Origin: Flavobacterium sp. KMS
GTDB lineage: Bacteria; Bacteroidota; Bacteroidia; Flavobacteriales; Flavobacteriaceae
Direction of reading: 5' to 3'
Assembly: GCF_000813005.1 (NCBI RefSeq)
Contig: NZ_JSYP01000012.1
Coordinates: forward strand, 1-64,000
Length of the DNA stretch: 64,000 nt
Both the position numbers and the translations under genes were made by a program. Shown here in pieces: positions 1-8,458 of this stretch (the stretch's first letter is position 1; each line of letters opens with the position of its first letter). The notes under the pieces are model-generated. The model searched no databases. It worked only from the letters and a program-made list of their open reading frames with translations, and had not been told where the DNA came from.

Positions 1-587
1 GTAAACTGATCGACAATTTCAAATTTCCCTTTATCATTAACTTTATAATTAACATAAGGATGAAAAGGCTTGCCTGATTCAATTTGACAATGAATAACAC
101 CCTTTTTGTCTATATATACTTTGGATGTGCATTGACAGATTTGTTGATTGAATTTTGATAAATCTAGAAAATCTATTAGCTCGTCTTTTGAATTATAATT
201 TAATAATGTGTAAACTGACTCTAGAGTTGAAAGTATTACTGTATTATAATTTGAATTCAAATTGATTCTTTTTTTTATTTTTATCCATTCAAATTCTTTT
301 TTATCATTATATCCTAGTTTTTTTAAATCACCAGAACTCTCACTGTTTAAGGAAATTTTCTTAAACAATAATGATTTATATTGGTATTCATTTTTACCAA
401 AATCAATATCTTCACCTAAGTCATCTCCATTATAGTCAAGTCTTAATGTATCTTTAATCTCCAATAATTCTATATTCCCTATACTCAAAGCATTGTTTTT
501 AAATGCTTCTTTTGTAGATTCATTTTTACATCCGAACACAACAAATAATGTGCAAATAATTGTTATTCTATAAATAATACCATTCAT
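1..587 (-). CDS. Hypothetical lipoprotein, 3' end cut by window edge
   Basis: An open frame of 195 codons runs off the left edge without a stop, so the C-terminus is missing. The N-terminus (MNGIIYRITIICTLFVVFGC) is a short hydrophobic signal ending in a cysteine, which fits a lipoprotein signal with a loose lipobox (VFGC). The rest is polar and rich in Asn, Lys and Asp; I recognise no domain. It is on the same strand as the peptide-exporter gene to its right, but the stem-loop at 728-763 lies between them, so it is probably a separate transcription unit. The product is likely anchored in the periplasm or outer membrane. Function unknown. Confidence 0.7.
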   Translation of the reverse strand, partial: MNGIIYRITIICTLFVVFGCKNESTKEAFKNNALSIGNIELLEIKDTLRLDYNGDDLGEDIDFGKNEYQYKSLLFKKISLNSESSGDLKKLGYNDKKEFEWIKIKKRINLNSNYNTVILSTLESVYTLLNYNSKDELIDFLDLSKFNQQICQCTSKVYIDKKGVIHCQIESGKPFHPYVNYKVNDKGKFEIVDQF

Positions 588-727
588 AATAATTAAATAT
601 AATTTTATCCTCCTTTTTAAATGATTAGATAATATTGACATTAAATGTGTTATTTAATAATTTATTGTGCCTGAGAGAGAACATTAATAGGGAAATAAGC
701 AGTACAATTGTAATTAACCTGACTCTA

Positions 728-763
728 AAAAAAATCCTGTAAAGATTATTTACAGGATTTTTT
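728..763 (-). terminator. Intrinsic terminator after the C39 ABC exporter gene
   Basis: Inverted repeat AAAATCCTGTAAA / TTTACAGGATTTT with a 5-nt loop, A-rich on one side and T-rich on the other, so it could work in both directions. It lies 92 bases beyond the exporter stop. The same stem occurs at 13716-13753 and 14156-14193. The gap from 588 to 854 otherwise holds nothing I recognise. Confidence 0.8.
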
Positions 764-854
764 ATTATATTTTCTAAAAGTAAGCATTTAAAAGTATTTT
801 AATCAAAAAATAAATAGGTAAAATTTCTTGTTCGTCAACTCATTACTAAAGCGT

Positions 855-3050
855 TTAATTTCCTAATTCCAATTGGTTTTTAACTAATTTAAAATAGTCA
901 GCTTTGTTGTAAACCAATTCAGAATGATTTCCTTGTTCTACAATTTCACCATTTTTAAGTACTATGATATTGTCAGCATTTTTTACAGTGCTCAAGCGAT
1001 GCGCGATAATGACGACTGTTTTTCCTTTAAAAAATTCTTGTAGATTATCATGAATAATTTTTTCATTTTCAGCATCAAGTGCAGATGTCGCTTCATCAAA
1101 AAAGATATAATGCGGATTTTTATAAATTGCCCGTGCAATTAATAAACGCTGTTTCTGGCCACCTGAAAGTCCATTTCCTGATGCTCCAATTTTTGTATTA
1201 TATCCAAGAGGTAATGTCTCGATAAAACTTTCAATATTTGCAATTTTAACTGCTCTTTTTAATTTTTGTTTATCAATGTTTTCATCTCCAGTAGCTATGT
1301 TTCTTTCGATAGTATCTGAGAAAATAAAACCGTCTTGCATGACTACACCACAATTTTCACGTAAACTTCGGGAAGAAATGTCGATAATATTTTTAGTATT
1401 AAACAATAATTCACCTTGTGTAGGCTCGTAGAACTTTAATAATAATTTTAATAAAGTGGTTTTTCCACTACCACTTGCACCAACAATGGCAGTAATTTTT
1501 CCTTCGGGGATACTAAAATCAATATTTTTTAGTACATATGGAGATTTGGGGCCTTCATATTGAAAACTTAAATTTTGACCTTTGATCCCTAAAGGAAAAC
1601 AATTACTAATATCTCTTATTTTTAAAAAATTATTATTTTCTCCTTCTTCTGTTGGATGGTTTTGTACCTCGTTAAGTCGTTCTAAACTTAATCGTGCATC
1701 CTGAAAAGAACGGAAAAAACTAACAAGCTGATTTATCGGACTATTCATTTGCCCTACGATATAGGATACACTCAAAAGTTGTCCTAATGTCATTTGCCCT
1801 TTAACTACAAATGATGCAGCTAAAAAAGTGACTAAAATATTTTTGAATTGATTTAGAAATTCAAAACCAGATAACTGAATTTGATCTAATTTTAATATTC
1901 GGGTATTAATTTTAAATAATTTCTTTTGAATTTCTTCCCATTCGTTGCGTTTGAAATCTTCAAACTGGTTTAATTTCATTTCAGTTACTCCATTGATGAT
2001 TTCCAGAATAGATTCCTGGTTTTGGCTTCGTTGCTGGAAATGAAAATAGTCTAATATTTTTCGTTTTTTGAGCCAATAGAATGACCAACTAATAGATACT
2101 ACAGTCAAAATAAGATAAACCACTAAGATGGTAACATCATAATACCAAAGTACTCCAAAAAACACGGAAAAGGTAATCATCGAAAAAAAAGTAACTAGAC
2201 TTTGAGAAGTCAAAAAGTTTTCTATACGTTCATTATCCTGTATTCGTTGATTAAAATCTCCAGTCATTTTAGTGTCAAAGAACTTAATAGGTAACTGTAA
2301 TAATTTTTTTAAAAAATCAGATATAATGCGAATACTTATTTTTGTTCCTATAAAAAGCATCAACCAATTACGAATTATTTCTATAGTTATAGATCCAAAA
2401 AATAAGCCGAGTTGTGCTAAAAGAATAAGACTTATTATGTTCAAGTTTTTCTTACTTACTCCATTATCAATAAGGTTTTGAGTTAAAAACGGAAAAACTA
2501 AAGTTAGGGCGCTGCCTATTAATAACATAACAAAAAGAAAAGCTAATTGTTTTTTGTATGGATTTAAGTAGTTATAAATATATTTAATATTTAATTTGTC
2601 TTCTTTTGGAGGAGTTAATTTATAGAAAGATTCAGTAGGTTCTAGGAATACTCCAATTCCACAATCGCCATCAGATAACCATGATTTTTTAAATTTTTCT
2701 TCTGTTAAAGCGACAAAACCATGACCTGGATCAGCAATTTTGTAAGACTTTTTTTTTGTAAATAGATTCGTTTTTATTTTATTAAGAACCACAAAGTGAT
2801 TTTTATTCCAATGAAGAATGCAAGGCATAGGCATTCCATTAAGCTTTTCAATGGTTAGCTTAGCCGTAAGAGTCTCAAAACCTATTTTGGTTGCAGCTTC
2901 TTTAACCCCCAATAAAGAAATTCCTTCACGTGTAATAAAAGAATGTTCTCTTAGGTATCGTAAAGAATATTTTTTTTTATAAGCACTTGCAACCATACAT
3001 AAACAAGCGGGGCCACAATCCATTTGATCTTGTTGGGGTATAAAAATCAT
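855..3050 (-). CDS. Peptidase C39 domain-containing ABC exporter (bacteriocin/RiPP leader-cleaving transporter)
   Basis: The 731-residue protein has the full layout of a peptidase-containing ABC exporter. The N-terminal C39 protease has Cys12 in DCGPAC, His85 in HFVVL and Asp107 in ADPGHG, with Gln6 placed for the oxyanion hole. A six-helix membrane domain follows (about 165-445). The ATPase has Walker A GASGSGKT (524-531), signature LSGGQ (628-632) and Walker B YIFFDE (648-653). Such proteins cut precursors after a Gly-Gly site and export the core across the inner membrane. Both small peptides in this locus have IIGG sites, so they are the likely substrates. Its start overlaps the stop of the upstream gene by four bases (ATGA), implying translational coupling. 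No HlyD- or TolC-like partner is visible in the window. Confidence 0.95.
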   Translation of the reverse strand: MIFIPQQDQMDCGPACLCMVASAYKKKYSLRYLREHSFITREGISLLGVKEAATKIGFETLTAKLTIEKLNGMPMPCILHWNKNHFVVLNKIKTNLFTKKKSYKIADPGHGFVALTEEKFKKSWLSDGDCGIGVFLEPTESFYKLTPPKEDKLNIKYIYNYLNPYKKQLAFLFVMLLIGSALTLVFPFLTQNLIDNGVSKKNLNIISLILLAQLGLFFGSITIEIIRNWLMLFIGTKISIRIISDFLKKLLQLPIKFFDTKMTGDFNQRIQDNERIENFLTSQSLVTFFSMITFSVFFGVLWYYDVTILVVYLILTVVSISWSFYWLKKRKILDYFHFQQRSQNQESILEIINGVTEMKLNQFEDFKRNEWEEIQKKLFKINTRILKLDQIQLSGFEFLNQFKNILVTFLAASFVVKGQMTLGQLLSVSYIVGQMNSPINQLVSFFRSFQDARLSLERLNEVQNHPTEEGENNNFLKIRDISNCFPLGIKGQNLSFQYEGPKSPYVLKNIDFSIPEGKITAIVGASGSGKTTLLKLLLKFYEPTQGELLFNTKNIIDISSRSLRENCGVVMQDGFIFSDTIERNIATGDENIDKQKLKRAVKIANIESFIETLPLGYNTKIGASGNGLSGGQKQRLLIARAIYKNPHYIFFDEATSALDAENEKIIHDNLQEFFKGKTVVIIAHRLSTVKNADNIIVLKNGEIVEQGNHSELVYNKADYFKLVKNQLELGN

Positions 3051-4039
3051 TTAATGTTTATTTTGGATGCTTTTTGAATTTTTTCTAGAATATTTTTATC
3101 ATGAATTTGGTTTGTAAAAGTAGCTGTCAATGCTTTTACATTTTGTATTGAATCCTCAGATTGTAAGTACAAGAAACTTTTATTTTGAAGCGCATTTAAA
3201 ACATATATTTTAAAAAAAGCATATTTATAGTCTTTCTTTAAAACATCTTTTAATAGTAAAGCTATGTCTTGAGAATTATCGTTAATTAGGCTAACTAAAG
3301 CTAACCAATCGTTTAGATATTTATTTTCTGTATTATGTTTTTTTTCATTTAATGATTTACAGAAAAAATCAAAATCAAATGATTGCGTATCAGTAGTCAT
3401 TTGTGTCACCAAAAATTCAGTAAAAATCTGCATTAACATTTCTTCTTTATATTGAAGTTTTGTCTGATTTAATATCGAATTTTTTAAGTTATATTTATTC
3501 TTTATTGGTTCTACTTCCAAAAGAATATGTTCTATTATAGCAATGTTTAAATCGATATAATCGCTGCTTTTGTTTGCTCTTAAAAATAGCCTAATAACAT
3601 TATGGATTTGCTGAATTTTGGCAGCATAAATATCTGGATATTCTTTTTCAATAATTTCGATGTTCTGAATTGCCAAAAGCAATAACTCTAAAGCTTTTTC
3701 ATAGTTTTTGTCTTTATATACTCTAAATGCCAGATTAGGGTATATGTATACATTTAAATATAGTTTTGCTCTTTCATTTAAATCAGAATTATTTAATGCT
3801 TCTAAACCTTTTGTATAGAAATAATCTGCTTTTGTTAACCTGTTTTGCTTACACTCATTTAATGCTTTAGAATAATAACTCCATATTAATTGGATGTCCA
3901 TTCTTTCAGTTAGCTCAAACTGATTAAAAACAAAAGAGGTGAATAAATCATCAAAACTTATGGCTCCTGATTGATTATCATTTATAAAATCAGAATTTAC
4001 AATGTCTGATAATGATAAGGAGATGTCATCTTTTCTCAT
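3047..4039 (-). CDS. Unknown helical (TPR-like) protein of the RiPP operon
   Basis: A 330-residue protein with no signal peptide or membrane helix, so probably cytoplasmic. It is nearly all predicted alpha-helix. Residues about 50-130 contain stretches resembling degenerate tetratricopeptide repeats (spaced A/L/Y pattern, e.g. KADYFYTKGLEAL and NYEKALELLLLAI). I see no catalytic motif. It sits between the radical SAM maturase (3-base gap) and the exporter (4-base overlap), so it is locked into the operon and probably acts in peptide maturation or hand-over, for example as a scaffold or precursor-binding partner. That role is inferred from position only. Confidence 0.85.
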   Translation of the reverse strand: MRKDDISLSLSDIVNSDFINDNQSGAISFDDLFTSFVFNQFELTERMDIQLIWSYYSKALNECKQNRLTKADYFYTKGLEALNNSDLNERAKLYLNVYIYPNLAFRVYKDKNYEKALELLLLAIQNIEIIEKEYPDIYAAKIQQIHNVIRLFLRANKSSDYIDLNIAIIEHILLEVEPIKNKYNLKNSILNQTKLQYKEEMLMQIFTEFLVTQMTTDTQSFDFDFFCKSLNEKKHNTENKYLNDWLALVSLINDNSQDIALLLKDVLKKDYKYAFFKIYVLNALQNKSFLYLQSEDSIQNVKALTATFTNQIHDKNILEKIQKASKINIK

Positions 4040-4042
4040 GGT

Positions 4043-5395
4043 TTATGCTATTTGAGTAATATTATCTTCTTGAATTAAATAGTTTGCCAGCATTAGTCTG
4101 TCTTCAATGTTTAATTTCATACTTGGACATGGAGGAATTCCATCTTTCCATGATTTTGGGCATCGTCCTCCACATAAAGGCAAAATTTTGCATGATGTAC
4201 ACCAATAGCCATTGCTTTTATCCTGAATTTCATCATACCATTTTGTATAAGGTCTTTCTGCGTATTCTTTAACCTCGGTAAAACTGGTTTTTAAATCTCC
4301 TATTAAGTATTCGTCTCCATACATAGGTACCAATGGAATTTCGGTGCAATTAAAGATTTTTCCGTTGGGATCTATTAATTCATAGTTTGGCGTAACTGCC
4401 GAACATACTACATCTTTTGTTTGTGGAATGGAGTTAATTTCAAATCCTACTTCATGAAGTTTTAACAAATAATCGATTTCATTAATCGCATATTCTTCTT
4501 TAGTATTTGTTAAATGCGCATCGTTGCCCCAGCTATATACAGGAGCTGTATAGAAAATAACTTTGTCTTGTAGATTATTTTCGGCTAATAATTCTATTAA
4601 AGGAATTACACCTTCTTTATTAGTGTCGTCTACGTTGCATCGTATTTTTATATAACATCCATTAATAGGGTAGTCCTTTAAACTTGTAATGGATAAAATG
4701 TTATTGAATATGAGGTCAAACGTAGGTTCTTTTGCTTTTGTATCTCTTCTAGTATCATGAAACTCTTTTATACCATCCAATGTGATTTCTATAGATGTAC
4801 AATTAAATTCATGGGCTAATTCTTCGTAGATATTACTTTTAAGAGAGAGTCCATTAGTAACAATATGAGATCTATAAATAGCATCATTGCTCTTTGAAAT
4901 CTTTTTGGCAAAAGTATTAACCAGTCTCATTTTATTTAACGCCATTAGTGGCTCTCCTCCGAACCAACTTATGCGGAATTCAGAAAAGGGTTTACTGCTA
5001 AATAAATGTGTTAATCTCTTTTCTATCAACTCGACAGTATCGTCTTCCAGTTTTTTCTTAGAATGGACTTGTCCACAATAAGAACAGCCTAACTGGCAAT
5101 TTCCAGAACTCATTACGGTAACGTGTAGATAACCATCTTCTGCCGTAGCGTCTAATTTAGCTTTCTCACAAAATTCGCTTAACTCATTTAAATCTTTTGG
5201 AACTATGATCTCAGCGATAATTAAATTATTAATTATATCTAAAGGGATTTCATCAAAGTCCTCTTCTTTTAAAAGGTCAATAATTTTTTTGTCAAGATTA
5301 TAAGCTTTTGAAGTTTTTGTTCCGAAAATAACACAAACATTTGTATTAGGAATTGGATCCGTAATGATAGTATAATAGGATAATTTATATTTCAT
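4043..5395 (-). CDS. Radical SAM/SPASM peptide maturase
   Basis: The 450-residue protein begins with about 90 residues that could be a precursor-recognition domain. It then carries the radical SAM cluster motif C100-x3-C104-x2-C107 (GNCQLGCSYC), followed by WFGGEPL. The C-terminus has a SPASM-type cysteine set (C399, C402, C408, C412, C423; SCKILPLCGGRC) for auxiliary iron-sulfur clusters. Such enzymes install thioether or carbon-carbon crosslinks on ribosomal peptides. It starts 56 bases after the stop of the Ser-Gly-Cys precursor, which is therefore its probable substrate. The arrangement with a C39 exporter and GG-leader peptide resembles the GG-Bacteroidales maturase group as I recall it; the exact family assignment and the chemistry are not determined from sequence. 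Confidence 0.9.
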   Translation of the reverse strand: MKYKLSYYTIITDPIPNTNVCVIFGTKTSKAYNLDKKIIDLLKEEDFDEIPLDIINNLIIAEIIVPKDLNELSEFCEKAKLDATAEDGYLHVTVMSSGNCQLGCSYCGQVHSKKKLEDDTVELIEKRLTHLFSSKPFSEFRISWFGGEPLMALNKMRLVNTFAKKISKSNDAIYRSHIVTNGLSLKSNIYEELAHEFNCTSIEITLDGIKEFHDTRRDTKAKEPTFDLIFNNILSITSLKDYPINGCYIKIRCNVDDTNKEGVIPLIELLAENNLQDKVIFYTAPVYSWGNDAHLTNTKEEYAINEIDYLLKLHEVGFEINSIPQTKDVVCSAVTPNYELIDPNGKIFNCTEIPLVPMYGDEYLIGDLKTSFTEVKEYAERPYTKWYDEIQDKSNGYWCTSCKILPLCGGRCPKSWKDGIPPCPSMKLNIEDRLMLANYLIQEDNITQIA

Positions 5396-5450
5396 GATAA
5401 GTTAAATTTTATTTTAGGGGATAAGCAATGCCTATCCCCTAATTAAGAAA

Positions 5451-5630
5451 TTATTTGCGGATTTCTATTTCTACTTTTGGATTACATCCTGAACCATTGC
5501 ATCCTGACCCATTGTTTGCTGGAACTGCACCACCAATAATTTTTCTTAAAGAATCGTTTAATTCGATGATTTCAAAAGATTTAGTTGTAGTTAAACCTGA
5601 AAGCTTATTTTTTAAATTTGAATTTTTCAT
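5451..5630 (-). CDS. RiPP precursor peptide 1: double-glycine leader, two Ser-Gly-Cys units
   Basis: A 59-residue peptide. I chose the ATG at 5630 over an in-frame TTG six codons upstream. The leader ends in SLRKIIGG (Gly33-Gly34), a classical C39 cleavage site. The predicted 25-residue core starts AVPANN and contains GSGC-N-GSGC (Ser42/Cys44, Ser47/Cys49), then NPKVEIEIRK. The serines and cysteines could support lanthionine-type chemistry (the dehydratase is in the other arm) or radical SAM crosslinks. It is the first small gene upstream of the maturase and shares its strand. Leader features (FEIIELND, IIGG) differ from those of precursor 2. Expression could come from the promoter before the beta-barrel gene or from its own promoter in the 127-base gap; I could not identify the latter. 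Confidence 0.85.
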   Translation of the reverse strand: MKNSNLKNKLSGLTTTKSFEIIELNDSLRKIIGGAVPANNGSGCNGSGCNPKVEIEIRK

Positions 5631-5775
5631 TTTATTAATGTTTTTCAATTGTTAAATAATTCAAGAGAACGATTCTCCTAAATGGTTAATTAATTTGCTT
5701 GCAAGCGGAGATATTTAAGCTTCCTTTCTCTTTTCATTGGCCACTGAAAAAATACTTGGAGAATTAAATCAATTA

Positions 5776-8172
5776 TTATTTTCCAGCTCTGCTTTTTTCA
5801 TCCTGATTTCCTAAATCACGACTTTTAACAGAGATATCACTATTCCCAAAATTGTATTTTAATGATATTCTAAGATATCTTTCATCATAATAGTTCTTAG
5901 AAATTTGTTTGATTCCATTTGTCACATATGTATATTGAGGTCTATTGCTGCTAAATACATCATAGACATTAGCTGAAATTTGTAATTTCTTATTAAGAGA
6001 CAATATTTTAATCCCAAAATCAAAAGAAGAATAATCACTAATGGTGTATATTCCGGAGAGTGCAGGGTAGAAATAGAAGTAGCTTACCTCTGCAAAAAAA
6101 GTTTTATTTTTATTTAAAGTGAATGTATTGGTATTTGTAAAATTAGATCCCCAGCCAGAAAATTTAGGCTGTACATAAATAGACTTAGTATTGGTCTCGC
6201 TATAGTACATCGTTAAATCGGCGAAATAGTTCCACCAGCTAGTAAAATTATATGTTAGTGATATATCAAATCCTAAATCGGTTTGGTCAAAATAGTTAAG
6301 TCTTAGAAATTTTTGAATTTTCTGCCCATCTATTACTTCAAAAGTTGATAGTTGTCCGAAACCATTTTCTATTTTGGATACGTAAATAGTACTATTTAAG
6401 ATGTTATTATAGGAATGTGATATCTGAAAATTATTTGTAAAAGATGGCTGAAGAAATGGATTTCCTTCTGAAAATAGGTTTGAATTGTCATACCATCTAA
6501 AAGGATTCATTTCCCAATAAGATGGTCTTCCAACTCTTCTGCTATAGCTTAAATTAAAAACATTCTTTTCATTAAGTTGATAGGAGAGGTAAGCACTCGG
6601 GAAAAATTTTATATAGTTGTTTTTATTAGTCTGGTTTAGTATTTCAGAAGTACCAATAGTTTGAGTAGCTTCCATTCGTAGTCCGAATTTAGATTCCCAT
6701 TTTTTGCCTAGTTTCTTACTTGCTAAAGCGTATAAAGCCTGAGTATTCTCTTTATAATTAAATACATTATTTTGTGATGGATCTAAAATTGCATCTCCAG
6801 ATGTTAAATCATAAAATGAGGCATCACTCTTGTTATTTGTAAAACTAACTTTACCACCAAAAGATAAATCAGCAAATCCATAAGGCATATCAAAATCAAT
6901 TTTAGCCGAATAATTACTAATATCTTGATTGCTTAGGTTATTACCAATAAGAGAAGAGCTTTGCGCAGGATTATTATTGTACGAATTAAAGTTTTTATCT
7001 TTATCTTCTTTAAAATTAAAGTAATCCAGATCTATCGAGAATTTTTTTCCTAAAGTGTCAATAAGAGTTGTTGAGTAAATATTTATTGAGCTATTATTGT
7101 TTTTCTTGGTATCATCTCCTGTAGTATTAATATCATAGAGATAGTTATTAGAAACAGATTCATTTATAGTTGTTATATTAGAGTTCTGCTTTTTTAATTT
7201 TCCAAGGCCGCCTAAATATTGTATTCCTATATCTGTTTTCTTTGTGAGTTTATAATTTAAATTCAACGAAGAATTAAAGAAAGTATAGGAGGGTTTATTT
7301 TTATTTATAGAATTCCAGGTCTCTGTTGGGTAAAAAAAGGTTAAATCCTCTTTATCAAGTGCACTTCCTTTTCTATAGTTAATATCAAATAACAAATTCA
7401 GTTTGTTTTTTTTGTATGAAAAATTTCCGCCAAGACTACCCGTCGGATACGTTTGTTGTAGATATGTACTCCGTAATGTTGTGTTCCAACTGTCTTTTAA
7501 TACCTTTTTTAGCTTAATATTTAAAATACCACTATTTCCTTGAGCATCATATTTTGCTGGAGGTGTAGAAATAACCTCAATACTTTTTATATTATCTGAA
7601 GGAATCGACTTTAGAAAATTAATCAAATCCTCTCCAGAAAGTTGTATTAACCTATCATCAATCATTACAGCCATACCACTTTTGCCAATCATTGCAATAG
7701 AGTTGTTTTGTACTCTTATTCCAGGAGTAACTTTTAAGGCATCAATAGCATCGCCTCCTATCGCCGAGATAGAATTTTCGACATTGAAAACTAATCTGTC
7801 TACTTTTCGAACCATAATCTTTTTTTGGGTCTTTACGACTACTTCACTAAGTTTCTCTTCTTTCTCAATTACCTGAATAGATTTAAAATCGATATTGTCT
7901 ATAATGTTTACCTTCTTTTTCCATAAAACGGTACCCATTTGTTTTATTTGTAATAAATAATTACCAACTTCTGTAAGTAGTATAAAATCACCATTACTAT
8001 TGGTCATTTCGCTTTTTATTGCGGTTGAATCTTTATCTATCAATAAAACTTCAGCAAACTCAATGGGATTATTTTTAATATCTACCACTTTCCCCTTTAT
8101 TTTTACTTGTGCTAATAAAGAAGGACTATAAAACAGGATTGCGGCAATTAGTATTCTTGTAATTCTAAACAT
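5776..8172 (-). CDS. Outer-membrane beta-barrel (TonB-dependent receptor-like) protein of the RiPP locus
   Basis: 798 residues. Signal peptide (MFRITRILIAAILFYSPSLL, cut near AQ), a CarboxypepD_reg-like beta-sandwich at about 22-100 (VKIKGKVVD...NSNGDF), a plug-like region at about 115-220 (DALKVTPGIRV, SGMAVMIDDR), then a long barrel with alternating aromatic strands. This matches the OMP_b-brl_3/TonB-receptor-like proteins common in Bacteroidota. It is the first gene of the left arm, directly downstream of a strong promoter with tandem operator repeats. It may bind or move the mature peptide, or sense an extracellular ligand. That role is inferred; the family is usually annotated only as an outer-membrane beta-barrel protein. 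Confidence 0.9.
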   Translation of the reverse strand: MFRITRILIAAILFYSPSLLAQVKIKGKVVDIKNNPIEFAEVLLIDKDSTAIKSEMTNSNGDFILLTEVGNYLLQIKQMGTVLWKKKVNIIDNIDFKSIQVIEKEEKLSEVVVKTQKKIMVRKVDRLVFNVENSISAIGGDAIDALKVTPGIRVQNNSIAMIGKSGMAVMIDDRLIQLSGEDLINFLKSIPSDNIKSIEVISTPPAKYDAQGNSGILNIKLKKVLKDSWNTTLRSTYLQQTYPTGSLGGNFSYKKNKLNLLFDINYRKGSALDKEDLTFFYPTETWNSINKNKPSYTFFNSSLNLNYKLTKKTDIGIQYLGGLGKLKKQNSNITTINESVSNNYLYDINTTGDDTKKNNNSSINIYSTTLIDTLGKKFSIDLDYFNFKEDKDKNFNSYNNNPAQSSSLIGNNLSNQDISNYSAKIDFDMPYGFADLSFGGKVSFTNNKSDASFYDLTSGDAILDPSQNNVFNYKENTQALYALASKKLGKKWESKFGLRMEATQTIGTSEILNQTNKNNYIKFFPSAYLSYQLNEKNVFNLSYSRRVGRPSYWEMNPFRWYDNSNLFSEGNPFLQPSFTNNFQISHSYNNILNSTIYVSKIENGFGQLSTFEVIDGQKIQKFLRLNYFDQTDLGFDISLTYNFTSWWNYFADLTMYYSETNTKSIYVQPKFSGWGSNFTNTNTFTLNKNKTFFAEVSYFYFYPALSGIYTISDYSSFDFGIKILSLNKKLQISANVYDVFSSNRPQYTYVTNGIKQISKNYYDERYLRISLKYNFGNSDISVKSRDLGNQDEKSRAGK

Positions 8173-8207
8173 AAAGTTAGATCCTGTTTTTTGTGATTTT
8201 CTGTAAT

Positions 8208-8239
8208 CAAAACTAGATTAACAACTTATTAGATGCAAA
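8208..8239 (-). promoter_or_regulatory. Bacteroidota promoter of the left RiPP arm
   Basis: On the minus strand a -33 box TTTG (8239-8236) is followed after 20 bases by a -7 box TAGTTTTG (8215-8208), matching the TTTG / TAnnTTTG consensus. Transcription would start near 8201-8204, about 30 bases before the beta-barrel start codon. The operator repeats lie 8 bases upstream of the -33 box. Confidence 0.7.
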
Positions 8240-8247
8240 CTATGGTA

Positions 8248-8284
8248 GTCGACATTTATAAATATCGTGTCTGGATTTATAAAT
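8248..8284 (-). promoter_or_regulatory. Tandem operator repeats, probable activator site
   Basis: Read on the minus strand there are two direct units, ATTTATAAATCCAGAC (8284-8269) and ATTTATAAATGTCGAC (8263-8248). Their starts are 21 bases apart, two helical turns, which is typical of direct-repeat AraC-type sites. They sit just upstream of the -33 box, as expected for an activator. A 15/16 match to the first unit lies upstream of precursor 2 at 13406-13421. The likely ligand is the AraC-type regulator encoded in the right arm. The remainder of the 8173-8458 divergent gap, including the promoter for the dehydratase, could not be resolved by eye. Confidence 0.6.
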
Positions 8285-8458
8285 TTTTGGAATAAAAAAA
8301 TGTAATTGCTTGATTTTAAAGGGCGTTTTAAAAGTATTTCATTGCGTATATTAATCAGGTTTTAATATAAAATGAGAGGATAGTCTAAAATAAATGCTTA
8401 ATTTCGGTATTTTAATTATTAATATTCTTACTTTATTGTTGATATACCAAAATTGCAG

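Noticed and set aside
5631..5648. TTG start for precursor 1
   Set aside because: ATG at 5630 keeps a normal leader length; the TTG adds KNINK only.
5680..5735. 15-codon ORF (MKRERKLKYLRLQAN) upstream of precursor 1 as a second precursor
   Set aside because: Too short, no Gly-Gly site and no leader resemblance.
8453..8458. TTG start for the dehydratase gene
   Set aside because: ATG two codons downstream (8459) gives the expected N-terminus; a rare TTG is not needed.
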